In this document: positions 32,232-40,114 of the stretch, piece by piece
Layout of the letters: every line of letters starts with the position of its first letter
How positions within the stretch are numbered: the first letter of the stretch is position 1
NCBI GenBank assembly: GCA_944386985.1
Contig: CALXDD010000008.1
Coordinates: 1 to 64,000 of the forward strand
Length of the DNA stretch: 64,000 nt
Direction of reading: 5' to 3'
From: an uncultured Oscillospiraceae bacterium
GTDB lineage: Bacteria > Bacillota > Clostridia > Oscillospirales > Oscillospiraceae
Program-made: the position numbers and the translations under genes
The notes under the pieces: generated by a model
The model's database searches: none
Told to the model about the DNA's origin: nothing
What the model saw: only the letters and a program-made list of their open reading frames with translations

Positions 32232-32595
32232 TGAACGAGGAAGAATTTCTGCGCCGGACAGGGCGGCTGCTGCCCCGCCGGGTGCGGCAGGCAGTACTGC
32301 GGGATCTGAGGGAGATGTTTCAGGCGGCGGAGGAGGCCGGAGAGAGCGAGGAGGAGGGGCTGGAGCGGCTGGGCACGCCGGAGGAGTTTGCGGCGCCCTT
32401 CCGGGAGGGACGGCGGCGGATTTTGCCCCAGGTGCTGCTGGCGCTGGGGGCGGCTATGGCGGCGGTGGGGGCCCTGCTGTCATCATGGTGGCCCAGAGCG
32501 ATGGCCTGCCCGGGCCACTGCTGCTGTGCGGAGGACTGATTTTGTGCGCGGCGGCGGCAGTGCTTTTCCGCCGTGGAGAAAAGCGGAACCGATAA
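32231..32595 (+). pseudogene. DUF1700/HAAS-type membrane protein gene with a likely frameshift
   Basis: The first 80 codons (MNEEEFLRRTGRLLPRRVR...PEEFAAPFREGRRRILPQVL) form the small helical domain that goes with PadR regulators. The annotated frame then ends at 32539 in an unlikely cysteine-rich tail (PGHCCCAED). In the neighbouring frame from about 32483 the sequence continues IMVAQSDGLPGPLLLCGG and LILCAAAAVLFRRGEKRNR to TAA at 32593-32595, a good membrane helix with basic end. One base lost near 32480 would explain it; a sequencing error is possible. Confidence 0.7.
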
Positions 32596-32616
32596 GGTCC
32601 GGCCAGGCAAAAAAAC

Positions 32617-32658
32617 ACGGGACCCCTCACTGCTTTCGTGAGGGGCCCCGTATTTTTT
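32617..32658. terminator. Convergent terminator between the padR pair and recR
   Basis: ACGGGACCCCTCAC pairs with GTGAGGGGCCCCGT, with A-runs before and TTTTTT after, usable in both directions. Confidence 0.88.
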
Positions 32659-32674
32659 CGATAGAAAAGCGCCG

Positions 32675-33274
32675 TCAGATCTCCCGCCGCCCCTCCAAAG
32701 CCCGCATGAGGGTGGCGTCGTCGGCAAACTCCAGGTGCCCTCCTACGGGGATGCCGTAGGCCAGCCGGGTCACCTTCACGTCAAAGGGCCGCAGCAGCCG
32801 GGCCAGATACATGGCCGTGGCCTCCCCCTCGGTGTCGGGGTTAGTGGCCATGATGACCTCCTTCACCTCCCCCTGGGCCACCCGGTCCAGAAGGGATTTG
32901 ATGTGGAGATCGTCGGGCCCCACATGGTTCATGGGGCTGATGACCCCGTGGAGCACATGGTAGAGGCCGTTGTACTCCCTGGCCCGCTCCATGGCCACCA
33001 CGTCCCGGGGGTCCGCCACCACGCAGATGACGGAGTGGTCCCGGCGGGGGGAGGCGCAGATGGGGCACAGCCCCCCGGCGGTAAGGTTCTGGCATACGGG
33101 GCAGCAGGTGACGGTGCGCTTGGCCTCTAAAATGGCGTCGGCAAAGGCCCTGGCCTCCTCCTCCGGCAGATTCAGCACATAGAAGGCCAGACGCTGGGCG
33201 CTCTTGCCCCCAATGCCGGGGAGGCGGGCAAACTGCTCCACCAAATTTTCAAGGGGTGCGGGAAAGTATTCCAT
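32675..33274 (-). CDS. recR: Recombination mediator protein RecR
   Basis: A 199-residue RecR, which with RecF/RecO loads RecA at gaps. Helix-hairpin-helix LARLPGIGGKSAQRLAFY-like segment near residue 15, a zinc-binding CPVCQNLTAGGLCPIC, then the Toprim domain (VVADPRDVVAMERA, ATNPDTEGEATAMYL) and a C-terminal VTRLAYGIPVGG. Its start is 2 bases before the rpe stop region, so rpe-recR are likely one transcript. dnaX, its common neighbour, is absent. Confidence 0.96.
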   Translation of the reverse strand: MEYFPAPLENLVEQFARLPGIGGKSAQRLAFYVLNLPEEEARAFADAILEAKRTVTCCPVCQNLTAGGLCPICASPRRDHSVICVVADPRDVVAMERAREYNGLYHVLHGVISPMNHVGPDDLHIKSLLDRVAQGEVKEVIMATNPDTEGEATAMYLARLLRPFDVKVTRLAYGIPVGGHLEFADDATLMRALEGRREI

Positions 33275-33277
33275 GGA

Positions 33278-33928
33278 TCAACCTCTCAGCTCCCGGATGC
33301 GTCCGGGGATATCCGCCGCCCCGTAGACGGCGCTACCGGCCACCAGCACATTGGCGCCGTTTTCAATGACAGTTTTACAGGTGTCGGGAGCCACGCCGCC
33401 GTCCACCTCCAGCTCGCAGGCCGGGTTCTTGTCGTCGATATAGCCCCGGATGACGCGGAGCTTTGGCATCATGTCGGCCATGAAGCTCTGGCCGCCAAAG
33501 CCCGGCTCCACCGTCATCACCAGAATGATGTCGCACAGCTCCAGGAAGGGCAGCACCGCCTCAGCGGGGGTCTTAGGCTTTACCACCACGCCCGCCTTCT
33601 TGCCGCAGGCCCGGATGGTCTCTAAAGCCTTCCGGGTGTTCTCCTCGGTGTCCGCCTCCACATGGACGGTGACGATGTCCGCGCCGGCCTTGCAGAAGGC
33701 CTCCACATAGCGCACCGGCCGGTCGATCATCAGGTGCACATCCAGCACCATGTCGGTGACGGACCGGATGGACTTGACCACGGGGATGCCGATGGTGATG
33801 TTGGGGACAAAGACGCCGTCCATCACATCCACATGGAGATAGTCGGCGCCGCCGTCGGACACCTTCCGGATATCCCGCTCCAGATTTGCGAAATCCGCAG
33901 ACAGGATAGAGGGAGCAATTTTAATCAT
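33278..33928 (-). CDS. rpe: Ribulose-phosphate 3-epimerase
   Basis: A 216-residue TIM-barrel epimerase interconverting ribulose-5-P and xylulose-5-P. Motifs: IAPSILSADFANL at the start, LHVDVMDGVFVPNITIG with metal-binding His and Asp, LDVHLMI, TVEPGFGGQSF, and EVDGGVAPDT. ATG 33928 has AAGGA upstream. It is preceded by a leader of about 230 bases and followed three bases later by recR. Confidence 0.95.
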   Translation of the reverse strand: MIKIAPSILSADFANLERDIRKVSDGGADYLHVDVMDGVFVPNITIGIPVVKSIRSVTDMVLDVHLMIDRPVRYVEAFCKAGADIVTVHVEADTEENTRKALETIRACGKKAGVVVKPKTPAEAVLPFLELCDIILVMTVEPGFGGQSFMADMMPKLRVIRGYIDDKNPACELEVDGGVAPDTCKTVIENGANVLVAGSAVYGAADIPGRIRELRG

Positions 33929-34192
33929 CAAACAGCACGTCCTTTCATGCCGGCAGCGCCCGGGCAGCGGGGACAGCCCCTCTTCCCGCCGCCCCCGGGG
34001 GCGAACGGTGGGATTGTCCCCCGCATAGGATACGGTACGTGGCAGGAAGCCCGGCCGGGCGGGCGAACACGTCCCCGCGCAGCCATGCGCCCCGCGCCTG
34101 ACCCTCCGGGCCGGCCACTTCAGATAGGGGGCCGGCGGTTCCTGCCGGCCCCCATTGTGTCTTATTATAGAGGATGATCGGGGAAAATACAA
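33929..34192 (-). promoter_or_regulatory. rpe promoter and long GC-rich structured leader
   Basis: TTGTAT (34187-34192), 17 bases, TATAAT (34164-34169) on the minus strand. The first part of the transcript forms GGGGGCCGGC...GCCGGCCCCC (about 34127-34153). The rest is GC-rich with several inverted repeats and no reading frame of note. It may be a leader or a small RNA ahead of rpe; I cannot assign a class. Confidence 0.55.
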
Positions 34193-34238
34193 GGGCGTGG
34201 AACCCTCCGCATCCCTGGAAGTCCCCGGACTCGGAAAT

Positions 34239-34269
34239 GGGCCGGTACCGCCTGAGGCGGTACCGGCCC
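34239..34269. terminator. Hairpin after ileS
   Basis: GGGCCGGTACCGCC pairs with GGCGGTACCGGCCC, 19 bases after the ileS stop; the U-tract is weak on the minus strand. Confidence 0.75.
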
Positions 34270-34287
34270 TTTGCTGTACGAAGCGTC

Positions 34288-37041
34288 TTACATCTTGCTG
34301 ACCACAGCGGCGCAGCGGGGGCAGAGGGTGGGATGCTCACTGTTGGAGCCAACCCCTCCGCTGTGCTTCCAGCACCGCTCGCATTTCTCGCCCTCGGCCT
34401 CGTTGACGGAGACGGCGAGCTCGCCGCCCACGGTGAGGGAGACCTTGGAGACGATGAAGAGATCCGCCAGATCCTCCTCGCCCATTTCCTGAAGGAAGGC
34501 GTCCTCCTCCGGCACGGTGAGGGCCACGGCGGCCTCTAAGCTCTTGCCGATCTTCTTCTCGTTCCGGGCGCTCTCCAGCGCGGCGTTCACCGCCGTGCGG
34601 ACGGTGATGACCTTGTTCCACTTCTCCATGGCCTCATCGCCTAAGGCGTAGTCCGTGAAGGGCTGGTTCATCTCATTAAGCACCACGTTGCGGCCGTCGT
34701 CCCCGCTCCGGTGGGGCATGACCTGCCAGATCTCGTCGCAGGTGAAGCAGAGAATGGGGGCGAAGAGCTTGGTGATGGTGTCCAGAATCAGGAACAAGGC
34801 GGTCTGGGCGCTGCGGCGCTTGAGGCCGTCCTTCTCCTCGCAGTAGAGGCGGTCCTTGATGATATCGAGGTAGAAGGAGCTCAGCTCCACCACGCAGAAG
34901 TCGTTGATGGCGTGGGACACCACATGGAACTCGTAGTTGTCATAGGCGGCAAAGCACTTGGCGATGAGCGCATTGAGCTTGGTGATGGCCCAGCGGTCCA
35001 GCTCCAGCATCTCCTCCGGCTTCACCAGGTGGTTGGGATCAAAGCCGCTGAGGTTGCCAAGGCAGTACCGGGCGGTGTTGCGGAACTTCAGGTAGTTCTG
35101 GCTCAGCTGCTTGAAGATGTTGTCGCTGCAGCGGACGTCCACATGGTAGTCGGCGCTGCCGGCCCACAGGCGGAGGAGGTCCGCGCCGTACTTCTTGAAG
35201 ATGTCGGCGGGGTCCACGCCGTTGCCGAGGGACTTGTGCATGGCACGGCCCTCGCCGTCCACGGTCCAGCCGTGGGTGACGCACTCCTTGAAGGGCGCGC
35301 CCTGGCCCAAAGCGCCCACGGCGGTGAGAAGGCTGGACTGGAACCAGCCGCGGTACTGGTCAAGGCCCTCCAGGTACATGGTGGCGGGCCAGAAGCCCTG
35401 GTCCCGCTTCATGGAGGCGAAGTGGGTGGAGCCGGAGTCGAACCAGCCGTCCAAGGTGTCCTCCTCCTTGGTAAAGCCGCTGTTCTTCCCGCAGTGGGGG
35501 CAGGTGAAGCCGTCGGGCAGGATCTCAGAGGCCTCCAGCTCATACCAGGCGTTGGAGCCCTTCTCGCCGAAGAGCTTGCTCACAGCGGCGATGGTCTCGT
35601 CGGTGCAGATGGGCTTGCCGCAGTCCGCGCAGTAGAACACGGGAATGGGCAGGCCCCACCGGCGCTGACGGCTGATGCACCAGTCGGAGCGCTCCCGGAT
35701 CATAGAGATCATGCGGTCCTTGCCCCAGGCGGGCACCCAGCGCACATCGTCGGTGGCGGCCACCGCCTCGTCCTTGAAGGCGTCCACGGAGCAGAACCAC
35801 TGGGGGGTAGCACGGAAGATGATGGGGTTCTTGCAGCGCCAGCAGTGGGGATAGGAGTGGACAATGTCCTCGCTGGCGAAGAGGGCGCCGCTCTCCTTCA
35901 TGTCCTCCAGGATGACGGGGTTAGACTCCTCGGTCTTCATCCCGGCGTACTTGCCGGCGTAGTCGGTGTGGCGGCCCTGGTCGTCCACAGGCACCACCAT
36001 CTCCATGTCGTAGCGGCGGCAGGTCTGGTAGTCGTCGGCGCCGAAGCCGGGAGCGGTGTGGACGCAGCCGGTACCGGAGTCCATGGTGACGTACTCCGCC
36101 AGCAGCAGGCGGCTGGTCTTGGGCAGGAAGGGGTGCTGGGCCAGCATGTTCTCGAAGAAGGCGCCGGGGTGCGTCTCCACGATCTCGTAGGACTCGATGC
36201 CGCCCACCTTCATGACCTTCTCCACCAGGGCCTCGGCCATGATGTAGCAGTCGTCGCCGGCCTTGACAATGGCGTAGCTCTCTCTGGGGTGGAGGGAGAT
36301 ACCCAGGTTGCCGGGGAGGGTCCAGATGGTGGTGGTCCAGATCACGAAGAAGAGGTGGTTCTTGTCATAGCCGGGGAGCTTGCCCAGATCATCGGCCATG
36401 GGGAACTTCACATAGACGGTGGTACAGGGGTCGTCCTGGTACTCGATCTCCGCCTCGGCGAGAGCGGTCTCGTCCTTGGGGCACCAGTACACGGGCTTGA
36501 GGCCCTTGTAGATGTAGCCCTTCTTATACATCTCCCCGAAGACCTTGACCTCCTCGGCCTCGAAGCTGGGGTCCATGGTCTTGTAGGGGTGCTCCCAGTC
36601 GGCGATAACGCCCATGCGCTTGAAGCCTTCCATTTGGATATCGATATACTTCTGGGCGTAGTTGTGGCAGGCGGTGCGGAACTCGGGGACGGACATCTTC
36701 TTGCGGTTGAGCTTCTGCTCCTTGATAATGGCGGACTCGATGGGCATGCCGTGGTTATCCCAGCCGGGGATATAGGGGGTGTAGTAGCCCCGCATGGCGT
36801 ACATCCGGGTGATGAAGTCCTTCAGGGACTTATTGAGGGCGTGGCCCATGTGGAGGTTGCCGTTGGAAAACGGAGGGCCGTCGTGGAGGGCGAAGAGGGG
36901 CTTGCCCTCGTTCTTCTTCAGCATCTCGTGGTAGAGATCCAGCTTGTTCCAGTTCTCCAGCATGCCCGGCTCGCGGCTCGGCAGCCCCGCCCGCATGGGG
37001 AAGTCGGTCTGGGGCAGGTTGATGGTCTTGTTGTAATCCAT
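34288..37041 (-). CDS. ileS: Isoleucyl-tRNA synthetase
   Basis: A 917-residue class Ia synthetase. HIGH motif in GPPFSNGNLHMGHALNKS near residue 60; catalytic WDNHGMPIE; editing domain in the middle; C-terminal zinc ligands CERCW...CPRC. The usual KMSKS loop reads GRAMHKSLGNGVDP, a variant. ATG follows TAGGAGGAA. The T-box leader that should precede it lies 1.36 kb upstream, beyond repeat element C and a two-gene insert. Confidence 0.96.
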   Translation of the reverse strand: MDYNKTINLPQTDFPMRAGLPSREPGMLENWNKLDLYHEMLKKNEGKPLFALHDGPPFSNGNLHMGHALNKSLKDFITRMYAMRGYYTPYIPGWDNHGMPIESAIIKEQKLNRKKMSVPEFRTACHNYAQKYIDIQMEGFKRMGVIADWEHPYKTMDPSFEAEEVKVFGEMYKKGYIYKGLKPVYWCPKDETALAEAEIEYQDDPCTTVYVKFPMADDLGKLPGYDKNHLFFVIWTTTIWTLPGNLGISLHPRESYAIVKAGDDCYIMAEALVEKVMKVGGIESYEIVETHPGAFFENMLAQHPFLPKTSRLLLAEYVTMDSGTGCVHTAPGFGADDYQTCRRYDMEMVVPVDDQGRHTDYAGKYAGMKTEESNPVILEDMKESGALFASEDIVHSYPHCWRCKNPIIFRATPQWFCSVDAFKDEAVAATDDVRWVPAWGKDRMISMIRERSDWCISRQRRWGLPIPVFYCADCGKPICTDETIAAVSKLFGEKGSNAWYELEASEILPDGFTCPHCGKNSGFTKEEDTLDGWFDSGSTHFASMKRDQGFWPATMYLEGLDQYRGWFQSSLLTAVGALGQGAPFKECVTHGWTVDGEGRAMHKSLGNGVDPADIFKKYGADLLRLWAGSADYHVDVRCSDNIFKQLSQNYLKFRNTARYCLGNLSGFDPNHLVKPEEMLELDRWAITKLNALIAKCFAAYDNYEFHVVSHAINDFCVVELSSFYLDIIKDRLYCEEKDGLKRRSAQTALFLILDTITKLFAPILCFTCDEIWQVMPHRSGDDGRNVVLNEMNQPFTDYALGDEAMEKWNKVITVRTAVNAALESARNEKKIGKSLEAAVALTVPEEDAFLQEMGEEDLADLFIVSKVSLTVGGELAVSVNEAEGEKCERCWKHSGGVGSNSEHPTLCPRCAAVVSKM

Positions 37042-37095
37042 GGGTGGATTCCTCCTAAAATCAATATCTTAATTTTCTTATCTTCTTTTTTATCC

Positions 37096-37833
37096 TCTGA
37101 CGAGGGGGATGTCTGTTTTTGTCGGTACCCGACGGTTTTTCGATAGGTGTTTTGCCTCCGGCGGCCTACTTTTGTCGCTGAACAAAAGTAGGCAAAAATC
37201 AGCTTAGAACCAAGGTTCTAAGGACTCCTTTATTTCCTATTATGGAAAGTCTTGTTCCGTGAATTCGTTACCTTGTGCGGCTGACCCTGCAAGGGGGTGA
37301 CAGTTCCCCTGTTTCCGCGCTTCGGCGCGCTCCCTTGGTGGTTGTAGGAGCCTCTGCTCCTTTTAGCCTTCCCCTGGGGGAAGGTGCCTCCGAAGGAGGC
37401 GGATGAGGGGAACGCCACCCAAAAACTCCAAGCCAACTCAGAGAAAATCAACAACCAATTTTTGGCGGGAAGCTGCCTCCGAATTGATCTGCTAAATTCC
37501 GATACCGCTCCCCTCATCCGTCCCAGTGTGCGCACTGGGCCACCTTCCCCCAGGGGAAGGCTTTTAGACACAGCAACCATCGTCAACCCACCAATGGAGC
37601 GCGCCGAAGCGCGGTAGTAGTCCGTACCGGACACGTCCACGGAGCGTCGGAGGCAACTGGGCCAAAATAACCAGGGGGGACTGACAGTACACGTCAGGAC
37701 AAGGGAGTCCTTAGAACCGTAGGTTCTAAGCGGACTTTTGGTGACTTTTCTTCCGCGAGAAAAGTCACCCGCCGGAGGCAGAACCAAGTATCGAAATACC
37801 ATCTCCCGGTTAGGGGAGAGAGCAATCGTCAGA
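37096..37833. mobile_element. Repeat element C (738 bp) between ileS and an XRE gene
   Basis: Runs from TCTGACG to CGTCAGA. The left end is type I (TCGGTACCCGACGG), the right end type II (ATACCATCTCCCGGTTAGG), the mirror image of element A. It has the same inner hairpins (CCTACTTTTGTC...AAAAGTAGG, GTGACTTTTCTT...AAAAGTCAC) and palindromes (TTAGAACCAAGGTTCTAAG, TTAGAACCGTAGGTTCTAAG). Its right end stops three bases before the XRE stop codon. Nested unit at 37365-37564. Confidence 0.87.
37365..37564. repeat. Nested inverted-repeat unit inside element C
   Basis: Starts AGCCTTCCCCTGGGGGAAGG, ends CACCTTCCCCCAGGGGAAGG CTTTT-like, with GATGAGGGG/CCCCTCATCC boxes and an AT-rich middle, as in elements A and D. 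Confidence 0.72.
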
Positions 37834-37836
37834 AGA

Positions 37837-38064
37837 TCACCGAGGGGTCGGATCGTCGGACAGTCCCAGCAGGTAGTCGGCAGATACTTTGTAATGTTCG
37901 CAAATCAGCGCTAATTTTTCCACTGTTGTGGACTTTTTCCCATTTTCCATTTCGCTGATTTGACTTTTCCCCACAGACAAAAGTTCTGCCAAATCCATTT
38001 GATTCTCTTTATTTGCCTTTCGGAGTTCTAACAGCCGATTTCCAAAGATTTCTTTTGAAAACAT
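37837..38064 (-). CDS. XRE-family regulator in the ileS leader insert
   Basis: A 75-residue Cro/CI-type protein with HTH NQMDLAELLSVGKSQISEMENGKK and the tail LALICEHYKVSADYLLGLSDD. ATG follows AAGGAGAATCT. Codon use is AT-richer than its neighbours, suggesting transfer. It diverges from the DUF6809-like gene over a short region with two similar dyads, and stands between the T-box and ileS on the same strand. Confidence 0.88.
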   Translation of the reverse strand: MFSKEIFGNRLLELRKANKENQMDLAELLSVGKSQISEMENGKKSTTVEKLALICEHYKVSADYLLGLSDDPTPR

Positions 38065-38073
38065 AGATTCTCC

Positions 38074-38121
38074 TTGACAAGTTCGCTTTCAGCGAATATA
38101 ATATAGTTCGCATACAGTGAA
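38074..38121 (+). promoter_or_regulatory. Consensus promoter with two operator dyads
   Basis: TTGACA (38074-38079), 17 bases, TATAAT (38097-38102). The dyad TTCGCTTTCAGCGAA lies inside the spacer; a second, TTCGCATACAGTGAA, lies at 38107-38121. Repression by the adjacent XRE protein is inferred. Confidence 0.82.
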
Positions 38122-38141
38122 TTTATTCTGGAGGGATACGA

Positions 38142-38396
38142 ATGGAAAAAGCACTTGACCAAATTTTTTATGGAAAATACTCTCCCTTTGATTCCCCGAT
38201 ACAAGAACGGAAAGAAGTTCTTCTGACATTAGACCGCCTCTGGCGAAACACAGAACAACAAATCGGGAAAGACGCAGCCGACGATTTGCGCACGCAATAC
38301 GAGCAAATGCTGATATTTGACAGTTTGGACGACTTCCGTGCAGGCTTTCGCCTGGGCGTCTCCCTCATGCTGGAGGTCTTCGCCCCGGCCAAATAA
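38142..38396 (+). CDS. Small DUF6809-like protein
   Basis: An 84-residue acidic protein (MEKALDQIFYGKYSPFD start, end DDFRAGFRLGVSLMLEVFAP). The C-terminal FRxGFRLGVxLMxEVF pattern resembles the DUF6809 family of Clostridia, often found in mobile regions; no function is known. ATG follows GGAGGGATACGA. It ends nine bases from the T-box terminator and is transcribed against it. AT-rich like the XRE gene. Confidence 0.7.
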   Translation: MEKALDQIFYGKYSPFDSPIQERKEVLLTLDRLWRNTEQQIGKDAADDLRTQYEQMLIFDSLDDFRAGFRLGVSLMLEVFAPAK

Positions 38397-38401
38397 AAAA
38401 C

Positions 38402-38680
38402 AAAAGCGCCTTTGCCTCACAAAGAGACAAAGGCGCTCTATCAGCCTCTGCGGTACCACTCTTTTTGCCGGGAAAAAGCAATCTTCCCGGCCGCTCAAGC
38501 CTGTGCGGTAACGGGCACACCCGGCGGCGTCTACTAAGGGGGAATCATCCACCCTGTTGGGGCCGCTGCTCCAAGGGGATCTTCCCCGGCGCTCCCTCTC
38601 CGCCCTTCCACCAATACGGGCGGCTCTCTGTGGAGGTCCTTCCAGGTACTCTTCCTTTTCCACGCAGTTTTCCATGATAA
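38402..38680 (-). promoter_or_regulatory. T-box leader specific for isoleucine, separated from ileS
   Basis: Minus-strand blocks: AAGGAAGAGTA (stem I loop E), AGAGAGCC, TTAGTAGACGCCGCCGGG and CCCGTTACCGCAC (stem III region), and the antiterminator core AGAGTGGTACCGCAGAGG. The terminator is AGCGCCTTTG.../CAAAGGCGCT at 38405-38438 with T-rich tail. The specifier loop reads GAAG-ATC-CCC, so the codon (38578-38580) is Ile ATC. The next synthetase gene downstream is ileS, after a 1.36-kb insert. Confidence 0.88.
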
Positions 38681-38686
38681 CGTTAT

Positions 38687-38717
38687 TTATATTATCGCCA
38701 TTTTCCCGTTTTGTCAA
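38687..38717 (-). promoter_or_regulatory. Promoter of the T-box transcript
   Basis: TTGACA (38712-38717), 17 bases, TAATAT on the minus strand. Confidence 0.82.
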
Positions 38718-38806
38718 CCGCAATTGCGCCGTTCTCTCCCGCTCTTGCAAACTTTTTTCCCCAATGCTACAATGAAATCCCAAACTTACGAAATGAGGTG
38801 ACCGCT

Positions 38807-39568
38807 ATGCAGGAAATGGAAAAACAGTTTCACATCCGCTGCGCGCCCGGAGACGTGGGGCGCTACTGCATCCTGCCCGGAGATCCGGGCCGCTGCGCCG
38901 CCATCGCCGCCCTCTTCGACGACGCCCGGCTCATCTCCCAGAACCGGGAGTTTACCGTCTACACCGGCAGCCTTTTAGGGGAGAAGGTCACCGTCTGCTC
39001 CACCGGCATCGGCGGCCCCTCCGCCGCTATCGCCATGGAGGAGCTTACCGCCATCGGCGCGGACACCTTCGTCCGGGTGGGCACCTGCGGCGGCATCGAC
39101 TTGGACGTCCGGTCCGGGGACATCGTGGTGGCCACCGGGGCCGTCCGCCAGGAGGGCACCAGCCGGGAGTACGCCCCCATCGAGTTTCCGGCGGTGGCGG
39201 ATCTGGCCGTGGCCAACGCCCTGGTGGACGCCGCCCGCAGCCTGGGCAAGACCGTCCACGCCGGGGTGGTCCAGGCCAAGGACAGCTTCTACGGCCAGCA
39301 CTCCCCCGGCAGGATGCCGGTGAGCTTCGAGCTTCAAAACAAGTGGGAGGCCTGGAAGCGGCTGGGGGTGAAGGCCAGTGAGATGGAGAGCGCCGCCCTG
39401 TTCGTGGTGGCGGCGGCGCTGCGGGTCCGCTGCGGTGCCTGCTTCCATGTGATCTGGAACCAGGAGCGGGAGGCCGCGGGCCTGGACCAGGACATGAGCG
39501 AGGACACCAGCGCAGCGGTACGGGTAGGCGTGGAGGCTCTGAAGCTGCTGATTGAGCGGGACCAGTAA
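38807..39568 (+). CDS. udp: Uridine phosphorylase
   Basis: A 253-residue nucleoside phosphorylase of the NP-I family: [18 protein letters not shown] near the start (phosphate loop), [16 protein letters not shown] (uridine phosphorylase signature), [11 protein letters not shown], and [13 protein letters not shown] with the ribose-binding Glu. It splits uridine with phosphate into uracil and ribose-1-P. ATG 38807 follows GAGGTGACCGCT. Its last 66 bases recur 215 bases downstream with almost only synonymous changes; the two ends read IERDQ and IERDRG. Confidence 0.93.
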   Translation: MQEMEKQFHIRCAPGDVGRYCILPGDPGRCAAIAALFDDARLISQNREFTVYTGSLLGEKVTVCSTGIGGPSAAIAMEELTAIGADTFVRVGTCGGIDLDVRSGDIVVATGAVRQEGTSREYAPIEFPAVADLAVANALVDAARSLGKTVHAGVVQAKDSFYGQHSPGRMPVSFELQNKWEAWKRLGVKASEMESAALFVVAAALRVRCGACFHVIWNQEREAAGLDQDMSEDTSAAVRVGVEALKLLIERDQ

Positions 39569-39576
39569 CGTCCTGC

Positions 39577-39778
39577 GTGTCCTCGCTCATGCCGCCGGTA
39601 ATCCGGCGTACAAGCATTTTCCCCGCAGGGGAAAATCTTGGCGCAGGGCGGATTCACTCCGCCCGAGCATGTAAAATTACAGGGCTCCCAGCGCGGCAAG
39701 CCGCGCTGGGATGCGAGGACACGTCGGCAGCGGTACGGGTAGGCGTGGAGGCCCTGAAGCTGCTGATTGAGCGGGACC
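39577..39778 (+). repeat. Gene-end unit after udp
   Basis: It opens with GTGTCCTCGCTCATG (39577-39591), the exact reverse complement of udp bases 39493-39507. Then come hairpins 39593-39608, 39616-39636, 39646-39664 (loop GATTCACTC) and 39686-39711, and a copy of the last 66 bases of udp (39713-39778 against 39498-39563), closing RG-stop. ACC-AGC became ACG-TCG and GCT became GCC without changing the protein. Confidence 0.87.
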
Positions 39779-39810
39779 GGGGATAATCTTCCTTTCATAA
39801 AAACAGAGAG

Positions 39811-39866
39811 ACCGCCGGCAGGGGCGCGCGGGAGAATTTCCCGCTGCCGTCTGCCGGCGGTTTTTG
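39811..39866 (+). terminator. Intrinsic terminator after udp and its gene-end unit
   Basis: ACCGCCGGCAG pairs with CTGCCGGCGGT, followed by TTTT; an inner GCGGGAGAATTTCCCGC stem lies in the loop. Confidence 0.88.
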
Positions 39867-39874
39867 TTCCTTGC

Positions 39875-40114
39875 CTACTCCTCACTTTGGTAGAGGCAGG
39901 AGTATTCCCCCTCCTCCGCCCGCCAGATGGCCTCCAGGTCCCGGTCCATGGCCTCCAATGCCATATCCTCCCCCTCGTAGAACACGCAGGTCCCGCAGGA
40001 GGAGCTGATGCGCCGGGGCACCGGGGCCAGCCGTCCGCTGATCCCCCGGCTCTTCAGGGCCGCGCAGCTGCGCAGGGCGGAGAGATGGGTGTGAAAGGTG
40101 GCGATGTAATTCAT
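39875..40114 (-). CDS. DUF3343 protein, putative Se/S carrier-like
   Basis: A 79-residue DUF3343 protein: TFHTHLSALRSCAALKSRGI and SSCGTCVFYEG, with the paired cysteines of the family. Members sit with YedE/YedF and class V aminotransferases and are thought to help move selenium or sulfur; biochemical proof is limited. It overlaps the TusA-like gene by four bases and is last in the operon. Confidence 0.85.
   Translation of the reverse strand: MNYIATFHTHLSALRSCAALKSRGISGRLAPVPRRISSSCGTCVFYEGEDMALEAMDRDLEAIWRAEEGEYSCLYQSEE

Noticed and set aside
33929..34160. Leader before rpe tested by eye as 6S RNA, SRP RNA or RNase P RNA
   Set aside because: The conserved core sequences of those RNAs are not found.
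34711..37146. 811-codon open frame antisense to ileS
   Set aside because: A shadow of GC-rich codon use in ileS; repetitive, Gly/Val/His-rich, with no ribosome binding site or domain.
39577..39786. 69-codon frame after udp ending in the duplicated IERDRG tail
   Set aside because: It begins in the inverted segment and passes through hairpins; only its last 22 codons are real coding sequence, copied from udp.
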